Part shown: positions 24,788 to 33,904 of the stretch, piece by piece
Layout: every line of letters starts with the position of its first letter
How positions within the stretch are numbered: the first letter of the stretch is position 1
The notes under the pieces: model-generated
The model's input: the letters and a program-made list of their open reading frames with translations, nothing else
Database searches by the model: none
What the model was told of the DNA's origin: nothing
Program-made: the position numbers and the translations under genes
Origin: Hyphomicrobiales bacterium
Lineage (GTDB): Bacteria > Pseudomonadota > Alphaproteobacteria > Rhizobiales > Beijerinckiaceae
Direction of reading: 5' to 3'
Length of the DNA stretch: 44,903 nucleotides
NCBI GenBank assembly: GCA_027483505.1
Contig: JAIXUP010000034.1
Coordinates: 1 to 44,903 of the forward strand

Positions 24788-25099
24788 ATGCGGTCATGGT
24801 CCGGATTTCTGGCGGTTGCAGGTGCCCTGTTGGGCGCCGGAGCTGTTGCGCCGGTGTCCGCCCAAGCGGCCTGCCTGTCCAGCGAGCAGATGCGCGAGGC
24901 GATTTTCGCAGGCCATGCCGTTCCGGCCGACACCGCTACGCGCGCTGCGCGGGAAGCCGGCGCAGGCGATGTCGTCAGGGTGAGGCTTTGCCAGGACGAC
25001 AAGCGGCTGGTGTATCACGTCGTGACCCTGCACCGCGACGGCCGGGTTGGTCACGTGACGGTTGACGGCAGTTCGGGCAAAGTGGCCAACGTGCGCTGA
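24788..25099 (+). CDS. small exported PepSY-like protein upstream of a two-component system
   Basis: A 103-residue protein with a clear signal peptide (MRSWSGFLAVAGALLGAGAV, cleavage near VSAQA). The mature part is ~76 residues with a PepSY-like alpha/beta pattern ending GRVGHVTVDGSSGKVANV. Small secreted PepSY proteins often sit beside PhoP/PhoQ-type pairs, where they may modulate the sensor. The response regulator starts 37 bases downstream. An ATG at 24752 would add 12 residues ahead of the signal peptide. The family call is from pattern and context. Confidence 0.65.
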   Translation: MRSWSGFLAVAGALLGAGAVAPVSAQAACLSSEQMREAIFAGHAVPADTATRAAREAGAGDVVRVRLCQDDKRLVYHVVTLHRDGRVGHVTVDGSSGKVANVR

Positions 25100-25136
25100 G
25101 ACACCACACGATTCTCGGTCTTTCGGAGGACACACT

Positions 25137-25805
25137 TTGCGACTTCTCGTGGTCGAAGACGACAAGGATCTGAATCGCCAGATCGTGACCTCGCTTGAGC
25201 AGGCGGGCTACGCGGTCGACCGTGCGTTTGACGGTGAAGATGGCGGCTATCTTGGCGAGACCGAGCCTTATGACGCGGTGGTGCTCGATCTCGGCCTGCC
25301 CATGGTGGATGGCGTCACGGTGCTGCAGCAATGGCGCCGGGCCGGCAAGACCATGCCGGTGCTGATCCTGACCGCCCGCGATCGCTGGAGCGACAAGGTT
25401 GCCGCCTTCGACGCCGGGGCGGACGACTATGTGGTCAAGCCATTCCATGTCGAGGAACTGCTGGCGCGGCTGCGCGCCTTGCTCCGGCGCGCGGCGGGGC
25501 ATGCGACCAGCGAGATCGCCTGCGGCCCGGTCCGGGTCGATACGCGGGCGAGCCGCGTGCTGGTCGACGGATCGCCGGTCAAGCTGACCTCGCATGAGTA
25601 CCGCCTTCTCGCCTACCTGATGCATCATCAGGGCCGGGTTGTCTCGCGCGGGGAACTGGTCGAGCACCTCTACGATCAGGACTTCGACCGCGACTCCAAC
25701 ACGATAGAGGTATTCGTCGGCCGCCTGCGCAAGAAGCTCGGGGTCGAGGTGATCCAGACCATTCGCGGCCTCGGCTATGTTCTCGCCGCGCCCGGCACGC
25801 GTTGA
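25137..25805 (+). CDS. OmpR/PhoP-type response regulator (FeuP-like)
   Basis: A 222-residue cytosolic regulator. The receiver domain (1-115) has the acidic pair in VVEDDKD, the phosphoacceptor Asp in AVVLDLGLP, Thr in LILTARD and Lys in YVVKPF. The C-terminal winged-helix domain (125-220) ends in RDSNTIEVFVGRLRKKLG and the TIRGLGYVL block. The start is TTG at 25137, fixed by GGAGGA at 25125-25130 six bases upstream and by the conserved MRLLVVEDD beginning. It belongs with the adjacent kinase (15-base gap) and resembles the FeuP/PhoP group that controls envelope and metal or osmotic responses in rhizobia. Confidence 0.93.
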   Translation: MRLLVVEDDKDLNRQIVTSLEQAGYAVDRAFDGEDGGYLGETEPYDAVVLDLGLPMVDGVTVLQQWRRAGKTMPVLILTARDRWSDKVAAFDAGADDYVVKPFHVEELLARLRALLRRAAGHATSEIACGPVRVDTRASRVLVDGSPVKLTSHEYRLLAYLMHHQGRVVSRGELVEHLYDQDFDRDSNTIEVFVGRLRKKLGVEVIQTIRGLGYVLAAPGTR

Positions 25806-25820
25806 GGCGGCGCGGGGCAG

Positions 25821-27206
25821 ATGGTCCTCCGGCTGCCCAGAAGCCTGCTGCAGCCCTCGCTGTCCGGCCGCCTAATCATTCTGGCGGCCCTGTGGTCGTT
25901 CATGATCCTGTTGGCCGCAGGCCTCATTCTCTACACCTTGCAGCGGCAGGTCACGGAACGCGGCTTCGACGAGCGGCTCGGGGTCTATGTCAAGGAAATC
26001 GTGGCCGATCTGGCCGCGCCAAGCGACGCTGACCGCCAGCAGATCAGCGATCTGGGCGAGCCGCGCTTCGATCTGCCGCTCTCCGGCTGGTATTGGCAGG
26101 TCATCCGCACCGACAGCGAGAAGCCGGTGATCCGGGCCTCGCGCTCGCTGATCGGTGGACAGTTGCCGAAACTCGAGGACCTGGGCGAGCAGGAGGTCCG
26201 GGGCGCACGCAAGGGCTACATCATCGGCCCGGACGACCGGCGGCTGCGCCAGTTCGAGCGCCGGATCGATGCCGGCGAGGACGGGCGTTACACCATTGCG
26301 GTCGCCGCTCCGTCCGACGAAATCCAGGACGACATCCGGGATTTCCGCATCGCGCTGACCATCACATTCGCGCTTCTGTTCGCCGCGCTTGTGGTCTCGA
26401 CCCTGCTGCAGGTGCGGATCGGCCTGGCGCCCCTGGCGCGGCTCAGGCAATCGGTTGGCGACGTCCGCGTCGGGACCACGACACGCATCGACGGCGAGTA
26501 TCCGCCGGACCTTCGCCCGCTTGCCGGTGAACTCAACCAGTTGATCGAGACGAACAGGGAGATTCTCGACAGGGCCCGCACTCATGTCGGCAATCTCGCG
26601 CATGCGCTCAAGACCCCGCTCAGCGTCATCGTCAACGAGGCCGACGCCAATCCAGGGCCGCTGGCCGCCAAGGTCAATGAACAGGCCACGCTGATGCGCG
26701 ATCAGGTCAACTACTATCTCGACCGTGCCCGCGCCGCGGCCCTGACCGGCACCTTGGGCGGCATCTGCGATGTGGCGCCGTCGCTTGAGGGACTGATCCG
26801 CACTTTCGACAAGATCTACCGATCGAAGGCCATCGAGACCTCTGTCAATCTGGAAGGCGCGATCCGTTTCCGGGGCGAACGCCAGGACCTTGAGGAGATG
26901 CTCGGCAACCTGCTCGACAATGCCTACAAATGGTCGACGAGCGCCGTGCGCGTCCAGGTCGATCTCATCGAGGAGGCCGGCCGGCCCTTGCTCCGCATTG
27001 TCATAGATGATGACGGACCCGGTCTGCCAGCTACCGGGCGGGCCGAGGTCTTGCGCCGGGGCCGGCGGCTCGATGAGTCCAAGCCCGGCTCCGGACTCGG
27101 GCTCTCCATCGTCACCGACCTCGCCAAGCTCTATGGCGGCTTCCTGACCCTCGACGAAGCAGGAACCGGCGGATTGCGTGCGGTGCTGACGCTTCCGGCG
27201 GTTTGA
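25821..27206 (+). CDS. sensor histidine kinase (FeuQ/PhoQ-like)
   Basis: A 461-residue inner-membrane kinase. TM1 is at about 18-40 (RLIILAALWSFMILLAAGLI), a ~135-residue periplasmic sensor follows, and TM2 is at about 175-200. A short HAMP-like linker leads to a PhoQ-type H-box NLAHALKTPLSVIVN (His near 260), N-box EMLGNLLDNAYKW, and G boxes DDDGPGLP and KPGSGLGLSI. It presumably phosphorylates the regulator directly upstream. The ALKTPL motif, rather than DLRTPL, is usual for the PhoQ group. Confidence 0.93.
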   Translation: MVLRLPRSLLQPSLSGRLIILAALWSFMILLAAGLILYTLQRQVTERGFDERLGVYVKEIVADLAAPSDADRQQISDLGEPRFDLPLSGWYWQVIRTDSEKPVIRASRSLIGGQLPKLEDLGEQEVRGARKGYIIGPDDRRLRQFERRIDAGEDGRYTIAVAAPSDEIQDDIRDFRIALTITFALLFAALVVSTLLQVRIGLAPLARLRQSVGDVRVGTTTRIDGEYPPDLRPLAGELNQLIETNREILDRARTHVGNLAHALKTPLSVIVNEADANPGPLAAKVNEQATLMRDQVNYYLDRARAAALTGTLGGICDVAPSLEGLIRTFDKIYRSKAIETSVNLEGAIRFRGERQDLEEMLGNLLDNAYKWSTSAVRVQVDLIEEAGRPLLRIVIDDDGPGLPATGRAEVLRRGRRLDESKPGSGLGLSIVTDLAKLYGGFLTLDEAGTGGLRAVLTLPAV

Positions 27207-27252
27207 ACTGGCTGTTGATGTATGCGAGTGTCAGCCGGAACTGACGACCAAC

Positions 27253-27657
27253 ATGAGTGATGCCATGATCCCGGCTTTCAAGGTCGCGCGCGCGGTTCTG
27301 GTGGCTGCGTCACTCGCGGCTTGCGCCTCCATACCCGCGCCGGCGCCGACCGTCGCCGTGCCCGACGGCCCACGCCCCGTCACGGGTTGGCTCGCAGGGG
27401 CTGCCGTATCCGCGCTTGACGAAGGCGATCGCGAGCGTGCCTTCGCCGCCCAGGTCGCAGCGGCGGAGACCGGTGGGCGTGCATCATGGCGCAGCACCAA
27501 AGGCCATTTCGGGTTCGTCGAGCCTGGCCCTGAGACCGCAACCGCGTCGGGGCCGTGCCGCACCTTTGTCCACACTGTCTACATCGACGGACGCGCGCAG
27601 CGTGGCGGCGGCAATGCCTGCCGGGGCGCTGCCGGCAGATGGGATGTCGTCAGTTGA
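27253..27657 (+). CDS. lipoprotein, RT0821/Lpp0805-like surface protein
   Basis: A 134-residue protein with a signal peptide and lipobox LAAC (lipidated Cys near residue 24). The mature domain has SALDEGDRERAFAAQVAA, TKGHFGFVEPGP and CRTFVHTVYIDGRAQRGGG, with a final CRGAAGRWDVV. This matches the 17-kDa surface antigen-like RT0821/Lpp0805 pattern common in alphaproteobacteria. Function is unknown. It lies 46 bases after the kinase stop and may be co-transcribed. An internal Met at codon 5 is an alternative start. Confidence 0.75.
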   Translation: MSDAMIPAFKVARAVLVAASLAACASIPAPAPTVAVPDGPRPVTGWLAGAAVSALDEGDRERAFAAQVAAAETGGRASWRSTKGHFGFVEPGPETATASGPCRTFVHTVYIDGRAQRGGGNACRGAAGRWDVVS

Positions 27658-27745
27658 GTGCGCATCCGGTGTCATGCGTCGCGCGTGACGGTTTGTCGCC
27701 GCAACGGGTGGTGAAGCCGGCCCGTTTTCGCGCTAGAACGCTGCC

Positions 27746-28858
27746 ATGTTGATCTGGGTCATTTTCGCAGCTCTTCTCGGCGCTGCCGTGCTCGTGGCGC
27801 TGCTGCCGTTGAGCCGGGGGTCCATGCGTCCGGTGACGAACGCCGATGCCCGTCTGATGTACGACGCGCAACTGGCGGACATTGCTCAGGATCTGAGCCG
27901 GGGCGTCATCTCCGCTGCTGACGCCGAACTCGCCAGGGCTGAGGTCGCCCGAAGGCTGATCCGCGCCGCCAAGGACGCGGATGTCGCCGCCGATGCCGTG
28001 GGTGAGGCCACCTATCGTCGCAGGCGCGCCGCATCGGCCATCATCCTGTCGACCATTCCGCTGGTGGCGCTGTCGCTCTATGTCGCCAAGGGGTCGCCCC
28101 TCCTGCCGGCAAAGCCGCTGGCCGCGCGCCTGTCCACCGACCCGGCCAACATGGACCTTGCAGTCGCGCTGACGCGTGTCGAGAACCATCTCCAGCTCAA
28201 TCCGTCCGACGGGCGCGGCTGGGAAGTGCTGGCGCCGATCTATCTGCGCACCGGCCGTTTCGATGATGCTGCGCGGGCCTATGCCAATGTGGCGATCCAC
28301 CTGGGCCCGACCATGGACCGCCTCGTGGATGTCGGTGAGGCCCGCGTGCTGGCCGCGTCCGGTGTGGTCACGGCCGATGCGCGCGCCGCCTTCGACGAGG
28401 CGCGGAAGCTCGCGCCGCTGAATCCGAAGGGCCTCTATTATCTGGCGATCGCCCGCGAACAGGATGGCGACAAGGCCGGGGCCGTCGCAGACCTCAAATC
28501 ACTGCTCGCGGCAGCACCTGCCGATGCCGGCTGGAAGCCGATGGTCGAGGAGCGCATCGCGGCGATCGAGGGCGTGCCGCAGGCGCCGCAGGGCGGAGAA
28601 GCGATCGCCGCGCTCGCACCGCAGGATCGCATGGCCGCGATCCGCGGCATGGTCGAAGGCCTGTCCGTCCGCCTGGCTGAAAGGGGCGGCACCGCTGAGG
28701 AATGGGGCCGTCTTGTTCGCGCCCGCGCCGTGATGGGCGAACGCAAGCTGGCCGACGAGGCGCTCGCCAGGGCGCGTGCGGCCTTGGCGTCCGATGCGGC
28801 CGGCCTGGCCAGCGTCGAAAGCGTTGCGCGTGAGTCCGGCCTTGAGGTGCGGCCATGA
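27746..28858 (+). CDS. ccmI: cytochrome c maturation protein CcmI (CycH)
   Basis: A 370-residue membrane-anchored apocytochrome chaperone. TM1 is residues 3-23 and TM2 about 95-113 ([19 protein letters not shown]), with a cytosolic linker rich in charged helices between them ([15 protein letters not shown]). The periplasmic C-terminal part has TPR-like helices ([20 protein letters not shown]). CcmI presents apocytochrome to the CcmFH ligation complex. The stop overlaps ccmE by four bases. TAGAAC lies a few bases ahead of the ATG, with no good -35, so promoter and leader are unclear. Confidence 0.93.
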   Translation: MLIWVIFAALLGAAVLVALLPLSRGSMRPVTNADARLMYDAQLADIAQDLSRGVISAADAELARAEVARRLIRAAKDADVAADAVGEATYRRRRAASAIILSTIPLVALSLYVAKGSPLLPAKPLAARLSTDPANMDLAVALTRVENHLQLNPSDGRGWEVLAPIYLRTGRFDDAARAYANVAIHLGPTMDRLVDVGEARVLAASGVVTADARAAFDEARKLAPLNPKGLYYLAIAREQDGDKAGAVADLKSLLAAAPADAGWKPMVEERIAAIEGVPQAPQGGEAIAALAPQDRMAAIRGMVEGLSVRLAERGGTAEEWGRLVRARAVMGERKLADEALARARAALASDAAGLASVESVARESGLEVRP

Positions 28859-29304
28859 CCCGAAAGCAGCGCCGTCTTGCCATAATCGGATCGTGCGGGT
28901 TTGTGCTGGCCGTCGCAGCCGGGCTCGTGCTCTTTGCCATGCGCGATAGCATCGTGTTCTTCCACGGGCCGTCGGACGTGATCGACAAATCGATCCAGGC
29001 CGGAACGCGCTTCCGTCTCGGCGGTCTGGTCAAGGAGGGATCGGTGGTCCGCGAGGGCCAGACCGTGACCTTCGATGTCACGGACACCAGCAAGCAGGTG
29101 CGGGTGACCTACACCGGCATCCTTCCGGACCTGTTCCGCGAAGGGCAGGGCGTCGTCACCGAGGGCGTGCTTCAGGCCGGCGGGCTGTTCAAGGCCGACA
29201 GCGTGCTGGCGCGCCATGATGAGAACTACATGCCGCGCGAAGTGGCCGACGCGCTCAAGAAGCAGGGGCACTGGCAGCAGGCGCCCGCCAAACCGCAATC
29301 CTGA
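28855..29304 (+). CDS. ccmE: heme chaperone CcmE (CycJ)
   Basis: A 149-residue periplasmic heme chaperone with one N-terminal anchor ([20 protein letters not shown]). [18 protein letters not shown] and [20 protein letters not shown] form the OB-fold. Heme attaches covalently at His121 in ARHDENYMP (HxxxY motif, Tyr125). It accepts heme from CcmABCD, which is not in this window, and passes it to CcmF. The ATG overlaps ccmI. Confidence 0.97.
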   Translation: MTRKQRRLAIIGSCGFVLAVAAGLVLFAMRDSIVFFHGPSDVIDKSIQAGTRFRLGGLVKEGSVVREGQTVTFDVTDTSKQVRVTYTGILPDLFREGQGVVTEGVLQAGGLFKADSVLARHDENYMPREVADALKKQGHWQQAPAKPQS

Positions 29305-29317
29305 AGGCTCACCCACG

Positions 29318-31318
29318 ATGCTCGTCGAGATTGCCCATTTTTCACTCACCCTCGCGCTGGGCCTGTCTCTGGTCCAGATGGTCATCCCGATCTGGGGGGT
29401 GCGCCGCAATGACATGGCGCTGGCCCGGGTCGGCGAGCCCGCCGCCTTGGGGGTGTTCCTGCTGCTGTTCTTCGCGTTTGGCGTGCTGATGTACGCCTAT
29501 GCGGTCTCCGACTTCTCGGTCCAGAACGTGGCCGAGAACTCGCACTCCGCAAAGCCATTCATCTACAAGCTGACCGGAACCTGGGGCAATCATGAAGGCT
29601 CGATGCTGCTCTGGGTGCTGATTCTGGCACTGTTCGGCGCCCTCGTGGCTCTGGCGCGCAAGTCGCTTCCGGATCGTCTTCGTTCGGGCACGCTCGCCGC
29701 GCAGGCGTCGGTGACCGTTGCCTTCCTGCTCTTCATCCTGCTCACCTCGAACCCGTTCAACCGGCTCGATCCGGCCCCTCCGGAAGGCAATGACCTCAAC
29801 CCGATCCTGCAGGACCTTGGCCTCGCGATCCATCCGCCGCTGCTCTATATCGGCTATGTCGGTTTCTCGATCACCTATGCCTTCGCGATAGCGGCACTGA
29901 TCGACGGGCGTATCGATGCGGTGTGGGCCCGCGCGGTCCGCCCCTGGACGCTGGCCGCCTGGCTGTTTCTGACCCTCGGCATCTCCATGGGCTCATACTG
30001 GGCCTATTATGAACTGGGTTGGGGCGGCTGGTGGTTCTGGGACCCTGTCGAGAATGCCTCGCTGATGCCGTGGCTGGCCGGGACCGCGCTCATCCATTCC
30101 ACCATCGTGATGGAAAAGCGCGACTCGCTGAAGGTCTGGACGATTCTGCTGGCCATCCTCACCTTCTCCCTGTCGCTTCTCGGAACGTTCCTGGTCCGCT
30201 CCGGTGTGCTGACCTCGGTGCACACATTCGCGACCGATCCGCAGCGCGGCCTGTTCATCCTCATCATCCTGATGGTCTTCATCGGCGGCTCGCTGGCGCT
30301 GTTTGCCTGGCGCGCGCCGATGCTCAGGCAAGGTGGTCTGTTCGCGCCGGTCTCGCGTGAGGGCGCTCTGGTGGTCAACAACCTGTTCCTGGCGGCGGCC
30401 TGCGGCACGGTGTTCATCGGCACCCTGTATCCGCTCGCGCTCGAAGGCCTGACAGGAGCCAAGATATCCGTCGGCCCGCCCTTCTTCAACGCCACCTTCC
30501 TGCCTCTGCTGATTCCGTTGCTGCTGCTGCTGCCGTTCGGCCAATCCATGGCGTGGAAGCGTGGTGACCTGCTGGGCACCGCCCAGCGGCTGGCAACGGC
30601 GATCATCATCGGCGTGGTCGCAACCGTGATGATCTTCGCCTTCACCTACGGCGGTCCGGTCGCCGCGCCGCTGGGCATCGGCCTTGGCGCCTTCCTCATC
30701 GCCAGCGCGGTCTGGGACCTCGGCGAGCGCGTCATCGCGCGCGCCTCGGGCTTCCGGGCCATCCTGTCGCGCGCTGCAGGCCTGCCGCGTTCAGCCTATG
30801 GCTCGGCCATCGCCCATGCCGGCGTCGGCGTCACGGTGATCGGCATCGCCGCCACCGCCTGGGCCACCGAGGACATTGCGGTGATGAAGCCCGGAGACCG
30901 CCTGAGCCGCGGCGGCACCACGATCATCATGCAGCAGATGTTCCCGCGCACCGGGCCGAACTACCGCGAACTGGTCGGCCGCTTCGCCGTCGAGATCGAC
31001 GGCAAGGAGCGTGGCGTGATCGACTCGATGAAGCGCACCTTCATCACGCGCAACAACATGCAGACCACCGAAGCTGGCATCCGGTCCTTCGGTCCGAGCC
31101 AGCTTTACGTCAGCCTGGGAGAAATCCAGCCCGACGGCGCCTCCGTCGGCGTGCGCATGTACACCAAGCCGCTGATTCTGCTGATCTGGATCGGGTCGAT
31201 CATCATGGCGCTCGGCGGCGCCCTGTCGATCACAGACCGACGGTTCCGTGTCGCCGCGCCGGCCAAGCCGCGCGCCAGGGCTGGCGCCGGCGGCCCGCAT
31301 CCGCAACCGGCGGAGTAG
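29318..31318 (+). CDS. ccmF: cytochrome c heme lyase subunit CcmF (CycK)
   Basis: A 666-residue polytopic inner-membrane protein, the core of the heme ligase. The tryptophan-rich WWD motif is WGGWWFWDPVENASLMPW (residues about 235-252). NPILQDLGLAIHPPLLYIGY with its conserved His precedes it. The C-terminal periplasmic domain near residue 540 onward reads MQQMFPRTGPNYRE. Length matches the family (about 650). The ATG at 29318 is 13 bases after ccmE; an extended upstream frame runs through ccmE and is discarded. Confidence 0.97.
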   Translation: MLVEIAHFSLTLALGLSLVQMVIPIWGVRRNDMALARVGEPAALGVFLLLFFAFGVLMYAYAVSDFSVQNVAENSHSAKPFIYKLTGTWGNHEGSMLLWVLILALFGALVALARKSLPDRLRSGTLAAQASVTVAFLLFILLTSNPFNRLDPAPPEGNDLNPILQDLGLAIHPPLLYIGYVGFSITYAFAIAALIDGRIDAVWARAVRPWTLAAWLFLTLGISMGSYWAYYELGWGGWWFWDPVENASLMPWLAGTALIHSTIVMEKRDSLKVWTILLAILTFSLSLLGTFLVRSGVLTSVHTFATDPQRGLFILIILMVFIGGSLALFAWRAPMLRQGGLFAPVSREGALVVNNLFLAAACGTVFIGTLYPLALEGLTGAKISVGPPFFNATFLPLLIPLLLLLPFGQSMAWKRGDLLGTAQRLATAIIIGVVATVMIFAFTYGGPVAAPLGIGLGAFLIASAVWDLGERVIARASGFRAILSRAAGLPRSAYGSAIAHAGVGVTVIGIAATAWATEDIAVMKPGDRLSRGGTTIIMQQMFPRTGPNYRELVGRFAVEIDGKERGVIDSMKRTFITRNNMQTTEAGIRSFGPSQLYVSLGEIQPDGASVGVRMYTKPLILLIWIGSIIMALGGALSITDRRFRVAAPAKPRARAGAGGPHPQPAE

Positions 31319-31322
31319 CGCC

Positions 31323-31784
31323 ATGCCGCGCCGTCTAGCCATGGCCATGGCCCTCCTGCTCGGACTTGCGCTGCCGGCGATCGCCGTCACCCCGCAGGAG
31401 CGCCTGCCCGATCCGGCGCAGGAGTTGCGCGCCCGCGAGATTTCCGCCGGTCTGCGCTGCCTCGTCTGCCAGAACCAGTCGATCGACGACTCAGAAGCCC
31501 CTCTGGCGCGCGATCTGCGCGTCCTGGTCCGGGACCGCATCAAGGCCGGCGACACCAATGGCCAGGTCACAGCCTTCGTCGTCGCGCGCTATGGCGCCTA
31601 TGTCCTGCTGAAGCCGCCCTTCGCGCTCAACACGCTGCTGCTCTGGATCGGCCCCTTCCTGCTGCTGCTGGCCGGCGGCTTCGGCCTCTGGCGCCTGCGC
31701 CGCCAGCATGCGGGCGCCTCGCTCGGCGAGACCCTGAACGAGGGCGAGCGGGCCGAGCTGGCGCGGATTCTGGAGAAGCGGTGA
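31323..31784 (+). CDS. ccmH: apocytochrome thiol reductase CcmH (CycL)
   Basis: A 153-residue protein with a signal peptide/anchor (LAMAMALLLGLALPAIA), the redox motif RCLVCQNQS (Cys46, Cys49), and a C-terminal TM helix (WIGPFLLLLAGGFGLWRL). CcmH keeps the apocytochrome CXXCH cysteines reduced for heme attachment by CcmF/CcmI. It begins five bases after ccmF and closes the ccmIEFH operon; ccmG is not adjacent here. Confidence 0.96.
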   Translation: MPRRLAMAMALLLGLALPAIAVTPQERLPDPAQELRAREISAGLRCLVCQNQSIDDSEAPLARDLRVLVRDRIKAGDTNGQVTAFVVARYGAYVLLKPPFALNTLLLWIGPFLLLLAGGFGLWRLRRQHAGASLGETLNEGERAELARILEKR

Positions 31785-31916
31785 CGGCTGCCGCCAAACG
31801 CGGTCCCCCAAACCTTACCAACAATTCACCCAATCCCCACCGCGCTGTAAGCCGCGCGGCATCATGGTCGGCTCCAGTTCTGGCGAACCCTCTGCCAGAT
31901 GTTGTGGAGATCGATG

Positions 31917-33128
31917 ATGTCTGACGTCACCCCTGCCTTGGCGCCCCGTTCCGTCCTTCGCCGCGCGGCCTTGCTGGCCAGCGCCGCTGCCCTGTCCGTT
32001 GGCCTGCTGTCAGGCCTCGGCATGAACTTCAATGTCGTCCCCGGCCAGGCCGTTGCCCAGTCAGTCCGCAGCTTCGCGGGCCACGTGTCCTTTGCCGATG
32101 TCGTCGACCAGGTGAAGCCTGCCGTCGTCTCTGTCCGTGTCAAGTCTCGCGCTGAAGGAGTCAGCCAGAGCAGCGGCCCCGGCATGGACGAACTGCCGCC
32201 TGGCCACCCGCTCGAACGCTTCTTCAAGCAGTTCGGCGAGAACGGCGAAGGCCGCTCCCGTGGTCCGGCAGGTCCGGGGGCAAAGCGCAGCGAGCGCCCC
32301 GTGCAGATGTCGCAGGGTTCGGGCTTCTTCATCTCTGCCGACGGCTATGTCGTCACCAACAATCATGTAGTCGAGAACGCCATCGAGGTGCAGCTTGTCA
32401 GCGATGACGGCAGGACCCTGAACGCCAAGGTCGTGGGCACCGATCCCCGTACCGACCTCGCCCTGCTCAAGGTCACGGACGGCGGCAGCTTCCCCTTCGT
32501 GCGGCTCGCCGCAGCCACACCCCGCATCGGCGATTGGGTCCTGGCCGTGGGGAACCCCTTCGGCCTCGGCGGCACGGTGACGGCGGGCATCCTGTCGGCG
32601 CGCAACCGCGACATCGGCTCCGGCCCCTATGACGACTATCTGCAGATCGACGCGGCCGTGAACCGCGGCAATTCAGGCGGCCCCACCTTCAATGCCGCCG
32701 GTGAGGTGATCGGCGTCAACACCGCCATCGTCTCGCCCTCGGGCGGCAGCGTCGGTATTGCCTTCGCGATCCCCGCCGCCACGGTCGAGAAGGTCGTGGC
32801 GGACCTCAAGGACAAGGGCACGGTCTCGCGTGGCTTCATCGGCGTCCAGATCCAGCCGGTGACGGCCGAAATCGCCGACGCAATCGGGCTCAAGGAAGCT
32901 AACGGCGCTCTGGTGGCCGACGCCGCTGCGGATGGGCCAGCAGGCAAGGCGGGCGTGCGCCGCGGCGACACGATCATCGCCATCAATGGCGCGGCGATCA
33001 AGGACGCCCGCGACCTGACCCGCCGCATTGCCGGCGTGAAGCCCGGCGACAAGGTGAGCGTCACGCTCTGGCGCGACGGCCGCGAGCGCGCCATTTCGAT
33101 CGAGGTTGGCCGCCAGCCGGCGGCCTGA
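31917..33128 (+). CDS. DegP/HtrA-family periplasmic serine protease with one PDZ domain
   Basis: A 403-residue Do-family protease/chaperone. A signal peptide or anchor covers about residues 1-45. The chymotrypsin-like domain has His150 (TNNHVVEN), Asp180 (RTDLALL) and Ser253 (GNSGGP). A single PDZ domain follows from SRGFIGVQIQPV to the end (KVSVTLWRDGRERAISIEV). Rhizobial DegP proteins in this gene context usually have two PDZ domains and about 470-520 residues; here the second is absent and the protein ends cleanly, as in DegS. TGGAGA at 31905-31910 favours the ATG at 31917 over that at 31914. It is followed by a two-component pair that may control it. Confidence 0.93.
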   Translation: MSDVTPALAPRSVLRRAALLASAAALSVGLLSGLGMNFNVVPGQAVAQSVRSFAGHVSFADVVDQVKPAVVSVRVKSRAEGVSQSSGPGMDELPPGHPLERFFKQFGENGEGRSRGPAGPGAKRSERPVQMSQGSGFFISADGYVVTNNHVVENAIEVQLVSDDGRTLNAKVVGTDPRTDLALLKVTDGGSFPFVRLAAATPRIGDWVLAVGNPFGLGGTVTAGILSARNRDIGSGPYDDYLQIDAAVNRGNSGGPTFNAAGEVIGVNTAIVSPSGGSVGIAFAIPAATVEKVVADLKDKGTVSRGFIGVQIQPVTAEIADAIGLKEANGALVADAAADGPAGKAGVRRGDTIIAINGAAIKDARDLTRRIAGVKPGDKVSVTLWRDGRERAISIEVGRQPAA

Positions 33129-33136
33129 CGGGGCGT

Positions 33137-33190
33137 GGGGGGCAGCCGGCGGGACTTGTCCGTCACCCCCGCCTTGCCGGCGCTCCCCCC
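33137..33190 (+). other. long imperfect hairpin between the HtrA gene and the response regulator
   Basis: GGGGGG (33137-33142) with CCCCCC (33185-33190) and GCCGGC (33145-33150) with GCCGGC (33176-33181) form a two-part GC stem around a 25-base loop. An alternative inner pairing exists (GGCGGG with CCCGCC). There is no T-tract. It could partly terminate or stabilise the HtrA transcript and uncouple the downstream regulator. Confidence 0.35.
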
Positions 33191-33217
33191 GTTTCCCGTG
33201 TTGTGTTAGCGAGTGTC

Positions 33218-33904
33218 ATGCGCCTGCTCATCATCGAAGATGATTCTGATTCCGCCACCTATCTGGTGAAGGCTTTCCGCGAGGAAGGCCATGTCGCCGA
33301 TCATGCCGCCGATGGGCTCACCGGCTATGCCATGGCGGAGGGCGGCGGCTACGATGTGCTGGTCGTTGACCGCATGCTGCCGCGTATGGACGGGCTGTCG
33401 CTGATCCGCTCCCTGCGCGAGCAGAACGACACGACGCCGGTGCTGATCCTGTCGGCGCTCGGCCAGGTCGATGACCGAGTCAAGGGCCTGCGGGCAGGGG
33501 GCGACGATTACCTGCCCAAGCCCTATGCCTTCTCCGAGCTGCTGGCCCGCGTCGAGGTGCTGTCGCGGCGCCGGGCGGCGGCGGCCAGCGCCGAGCAGAC
33601 CATCTACCGCGTGGCGGACCTTGAACTCGATCGGCTTACGCGCCGCGTTTCGCGCGCCGGTGAGGACATCCTGCTTCAGCCCCGCGAATTCCGCCTCCTC
33701 GAGTACCTGATGAAGAATGCCGGGCAGGTCGTGACGCGCACCATGCTGCTGGAGAACGTCTGGGACTATCACTTCGATCCGCAGACCAACGTCATCGATG
33801 TCCATATCTCGCGCCTGCGCGCCAAGATCGACAAGGGGCAGGCCATGCCGTTGCTGCAGACCGTGCGCGGCGCGGGCTACGCCCTGCGCGCCGAGGCGCG
33901 GTAG
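33218..33904 (+). CDS. OmpR-family response regulator
   Basis: A 228-residue regulator. The receiver has IIEDDSDS, phosphoacceptor Asp in VLVVDRMLP, LILSALG and YLPKPYAF. The DNA-binding domain carries LLQPREFRLLEYLMKNAGQV and DPQTNVIDVHISRLRAKID, ending TVRGAGYAL. The ATG at 33218 begins the conserved MRLLIIEDD. The kinase starts directly at the stop (0-base gap). By position it probably responds to envelope stress together with the HtrA protease. Confidence 0.94.
   Translation: MRLLIIEDDSDSATYLVKAFREEGHVADHAADGLTGYAMAEGGGYDVLVVDRMLPRMDGLSLIRSLREQNDTTPVLILSALGQVDDRVKGLRAGGDDYLPKPYAFSELLARVEVLSRRRAAAASAEQTIYRVADLELDRLTRRVSRAGEDILLQPREFRLLEYLMKNAGQVVTRTMLLENVWDYHFDPQTNVIDVHISRLRAKIDKGQAMPLLQTVRGAGYALRAEAR

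Noticed and set aside
27693..27739. Promoter with TTGTCG and TAGAAC upstream of ccmI
   Set aside because: The spacing of 35 bases is far from the usual 16-18, and no -35 lies at the right distance from TAGAAC.
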